A stretch of DNA of 64,000 nucleotides from Thunnus maccoyii (lineage: Eukaryota > Chordata > Actinopteri > Scombriformes > Scombridae): positions 8,457,151 through 8,521,150 of the forward strand of contig NC_056548.1 in assembly GCF_910596095.1 (NCBI RefSeq), written 5' to 3'. The notes under the pieces were generated by a model. The model worked only from the letters and a program-made list of their open reading frames with translations. It searched no databases and was not told the DNA's origin. The translations under genes and the position numbers were made by a program. Shown here piece after piece: positions 13,801 through 23,313 of the stretch; the first letter of the stretch is position 1, and each line of letters opens with the position of its first letter.

Positions 13801-16800
13801 AAAGGGAGGGGAAGACGAGTTGTGAAATACAGACTCACAGTTCGATGGCTTTGTTCCACATGATGACATAGCCTGAGAGAGTGAAGGACTCCACGTTGAC
13901 AATGTGGATGTTTCCTCTTTCTGTGCCGATGTAAAGCCATTTGCTCTGGAAGGGCAGGTGGCAGTATGTGATTCTGCAAGAGAGAGATCAGGATACATCA
14001 CAACCAGGCTTTTCATTATCTCATGCCTCAATCCCATCAAAAGAGTCACCCTTGTCCCTAATCATGCTGGTCCAACTGGAAGAAGTAGCAAGTGACTAAG
14101 ATTTAATTATAAAGGCCTTGCTCTGTGTCACACTAATGAAGGCAGACTATATATAGATCAGTAGGGAGGAATAGCAGAGTAAATACTGCTGTCTTTTCTC
14201 AAGTGGAAGGAAGAAACAGTCATACACCACATTTACAGCGTCAAAAGGACAGACCTGATATTAGCTGTTAGTGTTTGTTCATCCGTCCACAGATCATATA
14301 TGATTACTCAGATAATGATTTTGATAGAACATATGAACTTATGAATAAACCTGGATGGCCAATGTGCACTTGCCTTGTCTTTCTATATTTCAAAAATACA
14401 TTGATTGACTTAACTGTAAGAGAGGAAGACGCTAAAATATAACTTCAGACACATTATCACCAGAGTTTTTTTATGGCAAAAATGTTGTTTGTTTCTTTTC
14501 ACACATTCTGCAACATTAGCATTGATTTTATGTCATGTTTTCTGGCCACCTGATGGTTCTATAAGTCCAATATTCACTCCTCTTTAGCTTGTGAAGCAAC
14601 TAGTGGGGCTAGAGAAACATATCTGGAATTTCTATGTGCTAATTTCGTCTGTCTTCCACTTGGTGCTAGGGAGGTAGTGTACAGTGGATTTATGGGGATG
14701 ACGAGAGCAGAAATTTAAAGACCAAGAAACCGAAACAATGAGCTAAAAAGAGACAAAAAAAGCTCTGTAGAGCTGAGAAAACTGTAAAGTTAGGTGACAA
14801 TTCTCTGTGTGTTCATCACTATGAGCATCACCTTAAACCTTACACATAGAGTAGTCATTTGATTCATTATTAATATTAAAAAATATCGATTAGTGCAGCT
14901 TTAAAGCTTGAAATGTCAGACTTTACAACTACTTAAGACATCCTCATTTTCATAAAGTAATCTAGAAGTAATCTTTCTATGTGGTTAAAGAGGAAAAGCC
15001 GAGTTGTTGCACTACCACTAGAAATAATGCATTATTTTCCAAGATCTGATGGCAATGAAGCAGCTAATTATACACCGAGAAGCATGCAGCCAGCTGTGAG
15101 GGCTGTTTCCAAATTTTGTTCACACTTCACAGAGCGACAGATGCATCCTCACTGCAAACAGAAGAAGCGGAGAGAAAGAAAACATGACTGTACCTCTCCC
15201 TGTTGAACTTCAGAGAATGCAGGATAGCAGGGATTTTTTGCCTCAGGTTCCACAGGTGGATGCTGTCATCAGCTAAGGCACTCACCAGCGCCCCCTATAT
15301 GGAGGGTCAGAAACGAGGCGATTACTACACAATTAGCATAAATGAGGCAGTTTGATATGGTTGTATTAGGGGCACACAACTATGAGTGCATTACAGAGGC
15401 ATGTGGGTCACAAAAACATTACTTTTTAATCAATATGATGCTAAAAGCACAGTTCACACAACTAGTAGTGATTCGTGACCTATAAACATTGAATAAACAC
15501 CAGCGTCTACAGTACCAGCTAATGGGAACATGCATGCTTGGATGCAGGAGACAGTAGACAGACAGAGTGGGGGGGGGGGGGGGGGGGGGGGGGGGGGGCG
15601 TTGAGGAGGAGGATGAGGAGAGAAAACCAAACAAAGAGAGAAGGAACAGGTAATGACAACAAACCTCGTTGATCAGGAACTGGAGCTGGATGACAGCAGC
15701 ACCGCTCTCATGCTGACAGTAACACTCCACACCCGCACGGCCAAAGCTTAAAGTCGCCTCAGTCAAAGAAAACTGGACAGTTGCCAGTAGAGTTTACACA
15801 GAAATGTGAGGGAAAAACCCTGTTCACAATCTAAAAATAGTGAAAAATGTGCTGAACTGATCACTCTCTAAAGTTACTTCCAGCCTGCTGAATGTGTTTT
15901 TCATATCAAACAATATACAAAAAAAAGGTTCCAGAGCTTTCCATTTTTATCTATCTGAGTGTAAGTTGGGATTTTCAGGTTGCATTCCTAAACAGACACT
16001 GGCAAAAACAGGAAACAAATCAAACAGCTGAGTTATAAATAACATCTGCGGGCCCTGTCTGCCTTATTTATTCACGTGTCAGCCGGTATGAGAGGAGCAT
16101 GATTAACTATTTGACTCTTTAAGCACAGGTCAGAGAATCCCCGCCTGCTAAATCTGTTCATTAAAAAACAGCCAGGCCATACAATCAGCCAACAGTAGAC
16201 GTCAGGCCTTAATTTGAACTGCTTGTGAACTAAAAGAAGAATGGCAAAAGGGAGACTGTGGCCACAGCAGAAGACTGCCACGTAGGCAGCAGGACTGTGA
16301 TGTATCCCACCGAAAAAAAAAAAAAAAACACCAAATACTTTCACAAACCACACAGAAATGAGAAGCACAGAGAGGAAAAGCTATGCTATTTCAACCAGCC
16401 TGTAATCACTCTCAAAGAGATAGTATGTGCACCGAATCATGCACAGCAGCACAAAAGACGAAGGAAGTGGCACAAGATCTAATCACAGAGAGAACCTCCA
16501 GACAGGCGAATTAGCCACCAAGACTTAAAAGGTGCATCTCTTCTCATACTGAACAAAAACTCTACAGCCCGACAGTTGTGTCGCTATCTGAGTCCATTTT
16601 GAGCTGACACAGCATAGTAAGTCTGAATAGGATTAACCCAGCTGTGGTCAAACAATCCCTCAGTGCCTTAAACAAACTAAGGTGGGGTTGCAAGAGACCG
16701 TTTCAGGACAGGCTCAGCAGTGGGCATCACTTCTGCATATGGATGGAGGCAAACGCAGACTTTAAGACTTTTAGCTGGCGCCAGTCGAAGGCCGTTGGCA

Positions 16801-19282
16801 ACCGAACTCAAATTCACCCATGACCTTTCTGTCCAGTTTTAGCTCCAGGCCCCACAAGTTCTGTATAATTTGTCAGAATTATTAATGAATATCATGTCTC
16901 CACAGGTCCGCAATGGATTTTGAGGAGTCACTAAGTCTGTGTCATAGCTTCTGGTTGTGCAAAAATATGTAACACTGTTATTTCTTCATATTGCTCATAT
17001 GCAGCAGCAGCATCATTTCAGCAGCTTTACTACTGTTGACATACATATTGTTGCTGCCTGTTAAGTGGGCTGTGTGGATTAACTCATCGGTGTACGACAA
17101 TGTTAAAATGTCTAGGGTCTTAACTGAGTCTAATGCAATGTGGGTTAATAGTGCTGCTGAGCCAAGCTGCTTTCTAGGCTAGCAGGAAATTACTGAGATG
17201 AACCTCAAAACGAGATTTTATCACTGTGGTGAGTTAGTAGTTGGAACTTCCTTATACGCTTAGCAGTTTGATCATGATCTAAGCCTTTAGTATGATCATG
17301 GGAGCCACAGATACAAACTACAAAGTCTATCAAGTGAGACTGTTTTAGAGTATAATACTCGGTTCCCTTGACTATATTTCTAATGCAGCCTCATTAGGAG
17401 AACATATGCTTCAAGGATTGAATGAGCACAGGAAGCATTCTAGTCAACTGTGACTTTGCATGTAACAAAATATCTTGCTATGATGGAAAATAATGTGATT
17501 GGATTGAAATTATTTGCAATATTTCATGTTGTGCCAGATACAAAATATACAGTCCATTTAGTTTAGTATTTTCCATCCACTGAGTTCTTAATATTGCAGA
17601 AAATAAAACACTGTAGTGCCAAACTTTCCGGCACATTCTGAACATTTTTTTTTTAGCTTTTACAAGGGTTTTCATGGTGTTCCCAAGAGTATAAGACATT
17701 AAAGTCAAACCCTGTGTACATCAACACTTCCCCTTTTGGTAAACCAACATGGTTCACCGCAGCATTTCAACATCAGCAGGCTTTCTCTGGTAGTCATTTG
17801 ATAATCATCACTGCAGGAAGTCTTAAGCAAGCTAGCTCACAAATGAAAAAACACAGAAAATGTTCCTTCTAAAAGCTTACACTTTGTTGCTGCCAAAAGA
17901 AGAGGAATCTACAGGCTAGTTCACTGGAAACTTCATCAAACCAGCACGACCAATCAGCTGCGAGGGTATATCGCAATTGAAAGAAATGCAATGTTGTGTA
18001 ATATCTCATCCATTTTGCACAAACTTGGCATTTCCTTTAGGATGCAACAGCAAATTAGAGTACTCAGGGAAGAAGCACCAAGTTGATTTTTTTTAAAAGT
18101 ATCGAAATATTCACTGACAATTATTCTCTAGTGGGTCCAATTTTTTAAACTAATGTTTTACTTCGCCTCTAACTCAAAACACAGGGGAAGTTTATATTTT
18201 GCAACGGCAAGATTTAAGGGCATGCGCGTATCAGAAAGAGCAGTGAAGTGTCTACAGTAACACACTGATTAAAACACTGAGGTAGAGACAGATCTTTTAA
18301 AAGCAGACATTTATTGCTTGTAGACACCTCATTGAGCTTATGTCTACTGAGCTGTGGCACCGTTACCAAACTCCAGGGGCAATGAGGTGGATCGATACAG
18401 CCTGTCTTTTGATAAATGGACCAATTGCCTGAATGACAGTAATCCCATCAGCTCCACCTTGCACATTAGGACAACATGGAAGCAGTGTGTGTTCTCTGGG
18501 AGTCGCCCTGTAAACACAATACTCTCTTAATCTGGAGAGTGGATAAAGACGACGATCGAGCCACCTCCAATGAAAATCTAAATAAGGCAGATGGGCCTCC
18601 CATGCAGGATGTCACCATAAAGAGAAACCCTGAGTATTTACACTAACAGGCCGACCCTGAAGTCATCTTGCAAACAGCATAACCTGGATATGACTAGACA
18701 AGCACATGCAGCGTTTAATAGTCTGGAATCCGGGGGGCAGTTTTGTTGCTGTGACTCACAGAAGTTACTGGTTAGCTCTAAAAAACTAATTTCTATCTTC
18801 GCATACAAACAAATACAAAACTGACTCCCAGTTGCCCAAGGAGCTGCACAGCACTGTAGCAGCTTGAATGTGTGTGTGTGTGTTGTGCAAGTCCAGTGAT
18901 GTTTACAGCACATATGAAGTGACATCCTGGCACAGAATGGGCAGCACAGTTGATGAGGTTGGCTCCTCGGCATATGGCAGAGGAGCTGTTCATGCTACTG
19001 CAGAGATACCACTAATGAGCCCGGGTGCTTCAGGAGAAGGAGGCTGCTGGCTGCAGAGAAACACATCCTAGCTAGTGTCTACCTCTGAGCCCTCCACTTC
19101 CCTCAATGTGGTTTGGATTTTCTTTTTGTTGTGTTTGATGACAGGAGGCATAAAAAAGGTCACTCACTGTATGAATTCCCAAGACATTGTGGAATGTTGA
19201 CGGGCGGCTCGATCATATGATGTTTTCAGAGAGGATGTCAGGAAGTTAGACGTGGGTCTACTGTGTGTTGTTTTGTGTGCGT

Positions 19283-19315
<33 letters not shown>

Positions 19316-21540
19316 GGAGGGGTGGGAGAATGTAGAAAGAAAATCACTGGATTCATCCAAGCTTTACTTTCCTTGTATGGCTCTTGTCACTTTCATTTTC
19401 ACATGAAAAAAGAAAAAAAAAAAAAAAGGATACAGCCTCAAAGCTCCAGTCTGAGTCCCGACGGCCAAGATTTTCTGCACGGGGTCAAAAGCCATTGAGG
19501 ATGGTTGATATGGGAAGCCATGGCGCACAGTCTGTAGGAAAGAGCAGAACTGATATCAGTGATATTGAGCCAGTGAATCAATCATCCGCTACACAGTCAA
19601 GCTGGTATTACTGGAGAAAGAACATTATCATAATCTCCACGAAATGTAATCCATCAATGTGGAAAATTAGTCTCATTATCAAAATAAATTAGATAAAGCA
19701 TAAACATTAGTGCAAAGGGGGAACGAAATATTTTTCCTGATCTGCCTGACATGTGTGTGGGCTGAAGCCTGTAAAACATCAGTAATAAATTCATTTTATC
19801 CATCTTAAGGCGCACATTTGCAGTCTCAGAGAGCACTTCATTGCCAGGATCTTGCAGCGCTACAGCCACCAACATGTTACCATAATCAGGAATCTATAAC
19901 TCAATTGTTTCGCGTTAGAAACCCTGCCCAGCCATGCATGAGCTCTGTGCAGCTTGCAGCAGGATTATGTAACAGGTAATGCCATGGCCCCGTAACCTGG
20001 GGACCTGACCTATTCTGCTCCCAGCTGGGGTAGACGCTGGTGGGCTGGCTCTACAAGATGTTCAACACATTTCACACACAAGCATTTTTATTTACTAGAA
20101 CTGGCCCTGAACAGATCCTTTCTCAACACGTTTTAGTTTGACGTATATGGGACAGATTAAACAGTTCTTGTTCTGTGTAAAAATGCATGCAAAAGTTTAG
20201 TAGAAGCTAATATGATTTCAAGACAAACTAAATGGGTTTCTACCAAACTGAAGATCTTTTTACCACCACATTCCCATTTTCTTACTGTCCTTCCACCACA
20301 GTTCAGTTAGTAAACAACATACAAGGAAACACAAAGATTTTTTTGCTTCAGCTGAACTAGATGTGTGTTATATTAGAAGGATAGGTTCACAATTTTTCAA
20401 GTCTGTCATATTTGCAACAGTCAGGTGCAAATATCAACACTGAAAGAGGTTTTCCTTGCTGGCTTTTAAAAGATCTCATTCAAATGTGCTTTCAGTGTAA
20501 GTGATGGGGGGCCAAAATCAAGTCTTTTGGTGCAAAAAATGCAGTAAAAAGTTGATCTGAAGCTTATTTTAGGCTTCGGTTAGTCATATCAAGTGGATAT
20601 CTGCCACATTTAAAGTCTTTTTAGCATCATATTCCCTCTTTATGTTTCCTGTTTGAGCTGTATTGGAAGTATGGTAACAAAAGGAGGGACTTTGGCACTA
20701 AAAAGACTTGATTTGACTCATTTGGACTGCTGGACTCACAGTAGCTTCAAGTAAACTTTCAAACACATCTTTGCACAGAAGGAGGCTTGTGGATTTTGTC
20801 CCCATCACTTACATTGTAAGTGCAATATGAAGACATCTTGTAATGTTCAGTATGAAAAGGAGGAATGATTACAGCAAGAAAAACCTGTTTCAGTGATCAT
20901 ATGGGCACCTGACTATTGTTTTAACTCGGGAAAAAAAATTGTGAACATGTCCTTGAAGATAGACTTGAAAAAATGTCAACATACCCTTTCACTGAAAATG
21001 TTTTTCCCCCCTCTAAGTGTAACTGCAGTGAGCTGATTAGCTTAGCCAGCTGACTTACAGTAATGATGAAAAACAGTGACTGGAGGCGACGATTCAGTGC
21101 AACGCAAACAGCCGTTGGTGCTATGAAAGCCTGAATACAACCACGGTACACAGCCAAGAAAGGCAGTCAATGATTTAAATCCATTCCCTGTCAATGTCTC
21201 TACAGCCTTAACTTGCTACTGTAATATTTAAGAGTACTATTTTAGTGTTTTAAGTCCCGTACACTCAAGTTATTTCCATCCCAATGAGCAGTGCTGATAG
21301 AGATGAAAACAACGCCAGTGTTTGGTCACGCCGCTGTCATCTGACTGTCAGTGTGCGAAAACAGTCCGTTAGCTGCTTATTAACGGGAAAACCCACCTTG
21401 CACAGCTGAAAATGTTCCGACTGGAGAGTCTCCGGGACAACATCGTTTTCCCTGGGAGTACCCGGCTGGGCAGTTGCGGAGGAAGAAGAGGAGACCGCTG
21501 TCAAACCGTCCAGCACCTTCCTAATTTTAAACTTCTTCAT
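342..21540 (-). CDS. stxbp5: STXBP5 (tomosyn-1), 5' 22 coding exons, 3' end outside window
   Basis: Syntaxin-binding protein 5 is a cytosolic WD40 protein of the Lgl family that binds syntaxin/SNAP25 and restrains vesicle priming and fusion. Coding exons (minus strand, in order): 21397-21540, 19434-19531, 15665-15746, 15194-15294, 13839-13973, 12044-12107, 10813-10896, 8582-8705, 8254-8332, 7351-7505, 7175-7247, 6280-6427, 6061-6128, 5920-5960, 4712-4932, 4041-4225, 3530-3655, 3191-3342, 1785-1847, 1645-1701, 1503-1550, 342-392. All have GT/AG ends and consistent phases, giving 766 codons plus one base. Recognisable stretches include SEHFQLCK, GYVIMWNKAIEL, SHSDGTLTTWNV and WCPESRMLC. The family protein is about 1150 residues, so roughly the last third, with the R-SNARE-like coiled coil, is missing at the window edge. 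Teleosts carry a and b copies; which one this is cannot be told. The gene keeps its usual place beside RAB32. Introns total about 19 kb. Confidence 0.97.
3191..4932 (-). CDS. stxbp5: STXBP5 exons 15-18: start of second propeller
   Basis: Exons 4712-4932, 4041-4225, 3530-3655 and 3191-3342 encode about residues 466-693. Exon 15 carries LQVLYKLKTAKVFER, WCPESRMLCVAGVSAHVIVY and FSKQEV. Exon 16 is a divergent proline/serine loop ending SSDGPRDNIPCL. Exon 17 has SPLKQSPGYQVELVIQLVWV. Exon 18 has VVFGNSNGLAVVDYLQK and ends in the basic HSPRKARQPSGG stretch that leads into the variable linker. In exon 15 the join reads LMLQVLYK where vertebrate tomosyn has ITLQVLYK, a small local difference. Confidence 0.94.
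5920..19531 (-). CDS. stxbp5: STXBP5 exons 2-14: first WD40 beta-propeller
   Basis: Thirteen exons (coordinates in the gene entry) encode about residues 49-465, the N-terminal seven-bladed propeller of tomosyn. Landmarks are HGFPYQPS and LAVGTQTGALRL (exon 2), VECYCQHESGAAVIQLQFL (exon 3), LADDSIHLWNLRQK (exon 4), SKWLYIGTERGNIHIVNVES (exon 5), SHPGPVVHISDNPMDEGK-like (exon 6), VAWHHEGKQFVCSHSDGTL (exon 8), LSGGLSYDTVGRRACLTVM (exon 10), SPVTCCEYFADCPAEL (exon 12) and HADGSIKFWDASA (exon 14, only 41 nt). Exon 2 sits alone between introns of about 1.9 and 3.7 kb. The Lgl-family propeller contributes to syntaxin-related regulation, a family-level statement. Confidence 0.95.
8524..8551. repeat. 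(GT)n microsatellite
   Basis: About 14 GT units on the plus strand, lying in the short STXBP5 intron between exons 8 and 9. Confidence 0.95.
9640..10140 (-). mobile_element. LINE reverse transcriptase remnant in STXBP5 intron
   Basis: On the minus strand a broken frame carries hallmark non-LTR reverse transcriptase pieces: GVKQGDILSP-like sequence at about 10085-10130, the catalytic motif YADD followed by IVLVAV at about 9975-10000, and a later KWRLTINSDKTQIIHF-like stretch at about 9870-9925 in another frame. Stops and frame changes separate the pieces, so this is a dead fragment. The clade (L2, RTE or other) cannot be fixed by eye. It lies antisense to no gene, being on the same strand as STXBP5 within the intron between exons 7 and 8. 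Confidence 0.75.
11388..11405. repeat. (CA)n microsatellite
   Basis: About nine CA units followed by an A run, inside the STXBP5 intron between exons 6 and 7. Confidence 0.85.
15569..15598. repeat. 30-base poly-G tract (poly-C in the STXBP5 transcript)
   Basis: An uninterrupted run of 30 G on the plus strand, preceded by GACAGAGT. It starts 66 bases past the splice donor of STXBP5 exon 3, so the pre-mRNA would carry a C tract there. Such a run can form G-quadruplex/i-motif structures and is prone to length errors in sequencing. It makes a spurious polyproline open frame. Confidence 0.95.
19274..19315. repeat. (GT)n microsatellite
   Basis: GT repeat of about 20 units with a few interruptions at its start, 120 bases beyond the donor of STXBP5 exon 2. 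Confidence 0.95.
20181..20340. repeat. Partial copy of the foldback element at 20377
   Basis: This stretch resembles the interior of the element at 53582-54238: AAAATGCAT near the start, AAGTTTA, GAAGCTAATATGA, then CTTTTTA, TGTCCTTCCACCACAG and GGAAACACAAAG in the same order and spacing. It ends about 40 bases before a fuller copy begins, so two insertions of one family lie side by side. Confidence 0.65.
20377..20955. mobile_element. Foldback (palindromic) element, copy A
   Basis: About 580 bases whose ends are inverted repeats: the left end reads AAGGATAGGTTCAC then AATTTTTCAAG and CAACAGTCAGGTG, and the right end mirrors this (CACCTGACTATTGTTTTAA then AATTGTGAACATGTCCTT). Internal blocks (CTTACATTGTAAGTG, AAAAAGAC, GCATTTTTTGCACC-like) are also mirrored. 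It has no coding capacity. A second copy of the family sits in SHPRH intron 1 (53582-54238). The structure suggests a non-autonomous DNA transposon; the class is not assigned. It is in STXBP5 intron 1. Confidence 0.75.
21397..21540 (-). CDS. stxbp5: STXBP5 coding exon 1 (start codon)
   Basis: Encodes residues 1-48. It opens MKKFKIRKVLDGLTA, which matches the conserved tomosyn start, and ends SEHFQLCK just before a GT donor at 21396. The ATG at 21540 has A at -3 on the minus strand. A serine-rich, low-conservation spacer occupies residues 17-35, where mammals carry glutamine or glycine runs. An intron of about 1.9 kb follows. Confidence 0.95.
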
Positions 21541-22092
21541 TTTCCTCCGGTACAGACGCGACGGTTAAGAAAACAGATCAGGCGAGCTACCATAAATTGG
21601 ATAGAGAGAGGGGGGTGGGGGGGAGAGAGAGGTAGCTGCTAGCTAGTTAGCCGAAATAACGCACAGTTAATATCTTTCTGTATACATCTCACATGTTACG
21701 GAGGGTGTTGCCAGCGCACACTCCAAAAGCACCCGAGTTACGAACATTGATTCAGCGTGTCTCCTCCGATATCAGTGTTAATCCACCATTTATGTGACCA
21801 GCTTTGGCGTTATTCGATCGGGATCAATCGTTTCCGTGAGCTGTTTCCCCAGCAGCCAGGACTCAGCGGGTAGCAGACTGGCTACGGAAACGCAGTGAAC
21901 TGCAGCGGGGATTGAGTCTGCGCACTGCGGGCACCCGGATGCAGGGCTGGTGTTACAGCGCATTCTGTGACCCGTCACATTCGGTGCCCTCGATAGGACT
22001 CCCATCCAGCTGTATCGGCCACTGCAAACGCTTTTAACCATGACTGTAATCTGTATATTGATAGCTGTGATGAATGTATGTATGAAACACAC
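21541..22092 (-). promoter_or_regulatory. Probable STXBP5 promoter and 5'UTR
   Basis: This is the stretch upstream of the STXBP5 start codon. It is richer in G+C and CpG than its surroundings (for example CGGTACAGACGCGACGG next to the ATG, and CpGs up to about 22030), and it holds a G-rich run, GGGGGGTGGGGGGG, near 21610, which would be C-rich in the transcript. No TATA box or exact start site could be fixed. The call rests on position and composition. Confidence 0.45.
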
Positions 22093-23026
22093 ACATTTTG
22101 ATAGATGTTACCACAAATGTTGATCCTGGTACTTTATGTACTTTAATGTGAGATATCTGGTTTGGTCAAGTGGGAAATAGTTATCAAAATGGACTTTCAA
22201 CAAAGCTTAGAAGAAGCTCATGCTATCTAGTGGAAAAAAATATCAAATAGGACCATCAGTAGGTATAAATATGCTCAAAATAATGTTATCTAATGGAGGA
22301 AATGTGGCAGTCAAAGTGTTTGTTAAATAAATGCCTCTAATTTTAAGCAACTTTATAGATATAGGGTAGATGTGTATCATTTTGATTGATAATTCCTCCT
22401 ACCTGCCACTAATAGCTCTTCATGAGGGAGCAACAACTACATTTATTACAGTAAAACTCAGAAATGGTGTAACTGAAATAAAAACTAATTTACACAGTGT
22501 CATTCCTATTGAAAGTGTAAATGTAAAAAGCACAAGAAAACCATGTCATATTATAACTTTAAGAAACCTTCCTTGATTTTGTTATAGCACCACAAAATCC
22601 TTTAATGTTTTGCCACAATCCCCAATTTTTTTTGTAACTCTGTACACTGTAACAAATTTGTCTGAAAACATTTTAATTGTGGCAAAAAATGAAGAGTCCA
22701 CATCACATTTTCAGTTTATTTGTGGCCCCCTGCTGGCTGAGTGTTCCTGAGCAGCCACTTATGTCTCGGGTGGGAGAGAAAGAAAAGCTGCCCTTGTGTG
22801 AACTGTCAAACCCTAAAAATATATATATACAAAATAATACAGCAGCAGTGGAAAAAAACATTCCAAGGATGTTGTTTGGAGCCATCAAAACTTGGGCATG
22901 TGAATCTTCTTTTAGCATAATCCCCCTCACTAAAGATCTTTCCCACAGAAATTTGATATGAGGGTAGTCCTTTTGCAGTGGTGCCAATGCAGGATCCAGT
23001 CTATTGTGTGTGCATGAAAAATAGGC

Positions 23027-23067
23027 CGTTTTTCCTCCTTTCTCGTGTTCCCGAAGGAGGAAAAACG
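23027..23067. repeat. 14-bp perfect stem-loop
   Basis: CGTTTTTCCTCCTT at 23027-23040 is the exact reverse complement of AAGGAGGAAAAACG at 23054-23067, with a 13-base loop. No flanking gene feature explains it. Confidence 0.85.
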
Positions 23068-23240
23068 AGGTTATTTTACCTCCACAGAGAATTATAAATC
23101 TAGAAAATCTGGTTATATGAAAGCCAGAAAACCTGGTTAATTGATGACCTTTGTGAACTGTCTTTTTTTTTTAAGTAGCCCATTTTGTTACTGGCTGACT
23201 TTTTTTTTTTTTTTTTTACAGCTCCTGTCATTTAGATGGA

Positions 23241-23313
23241 ACATTGTAAGCACCCCTTAATTAATTATCTGTATCCCTGTTTCAGATTATTACTTAAGGG
23301 GTGCTTACAATGT
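23241..23313. repeat. 20-bp perfect inverted repeat
   Basis: ACATTGTAAGCACCCCTTAA at 23241-23260 is the exact reverse complement of 23294-23313, separated by 33 bases. It may be a small hairpin element or the ends of a miniature transposon; no target-site duplication is obvious. Confidence 0.9.

Noticed and set aside
15419..15766. 115-codon frame with a proline run
   Set aside because: It is STXBP5 exon 3 read through into the intron; the prolines come from the poly-G/C tract.
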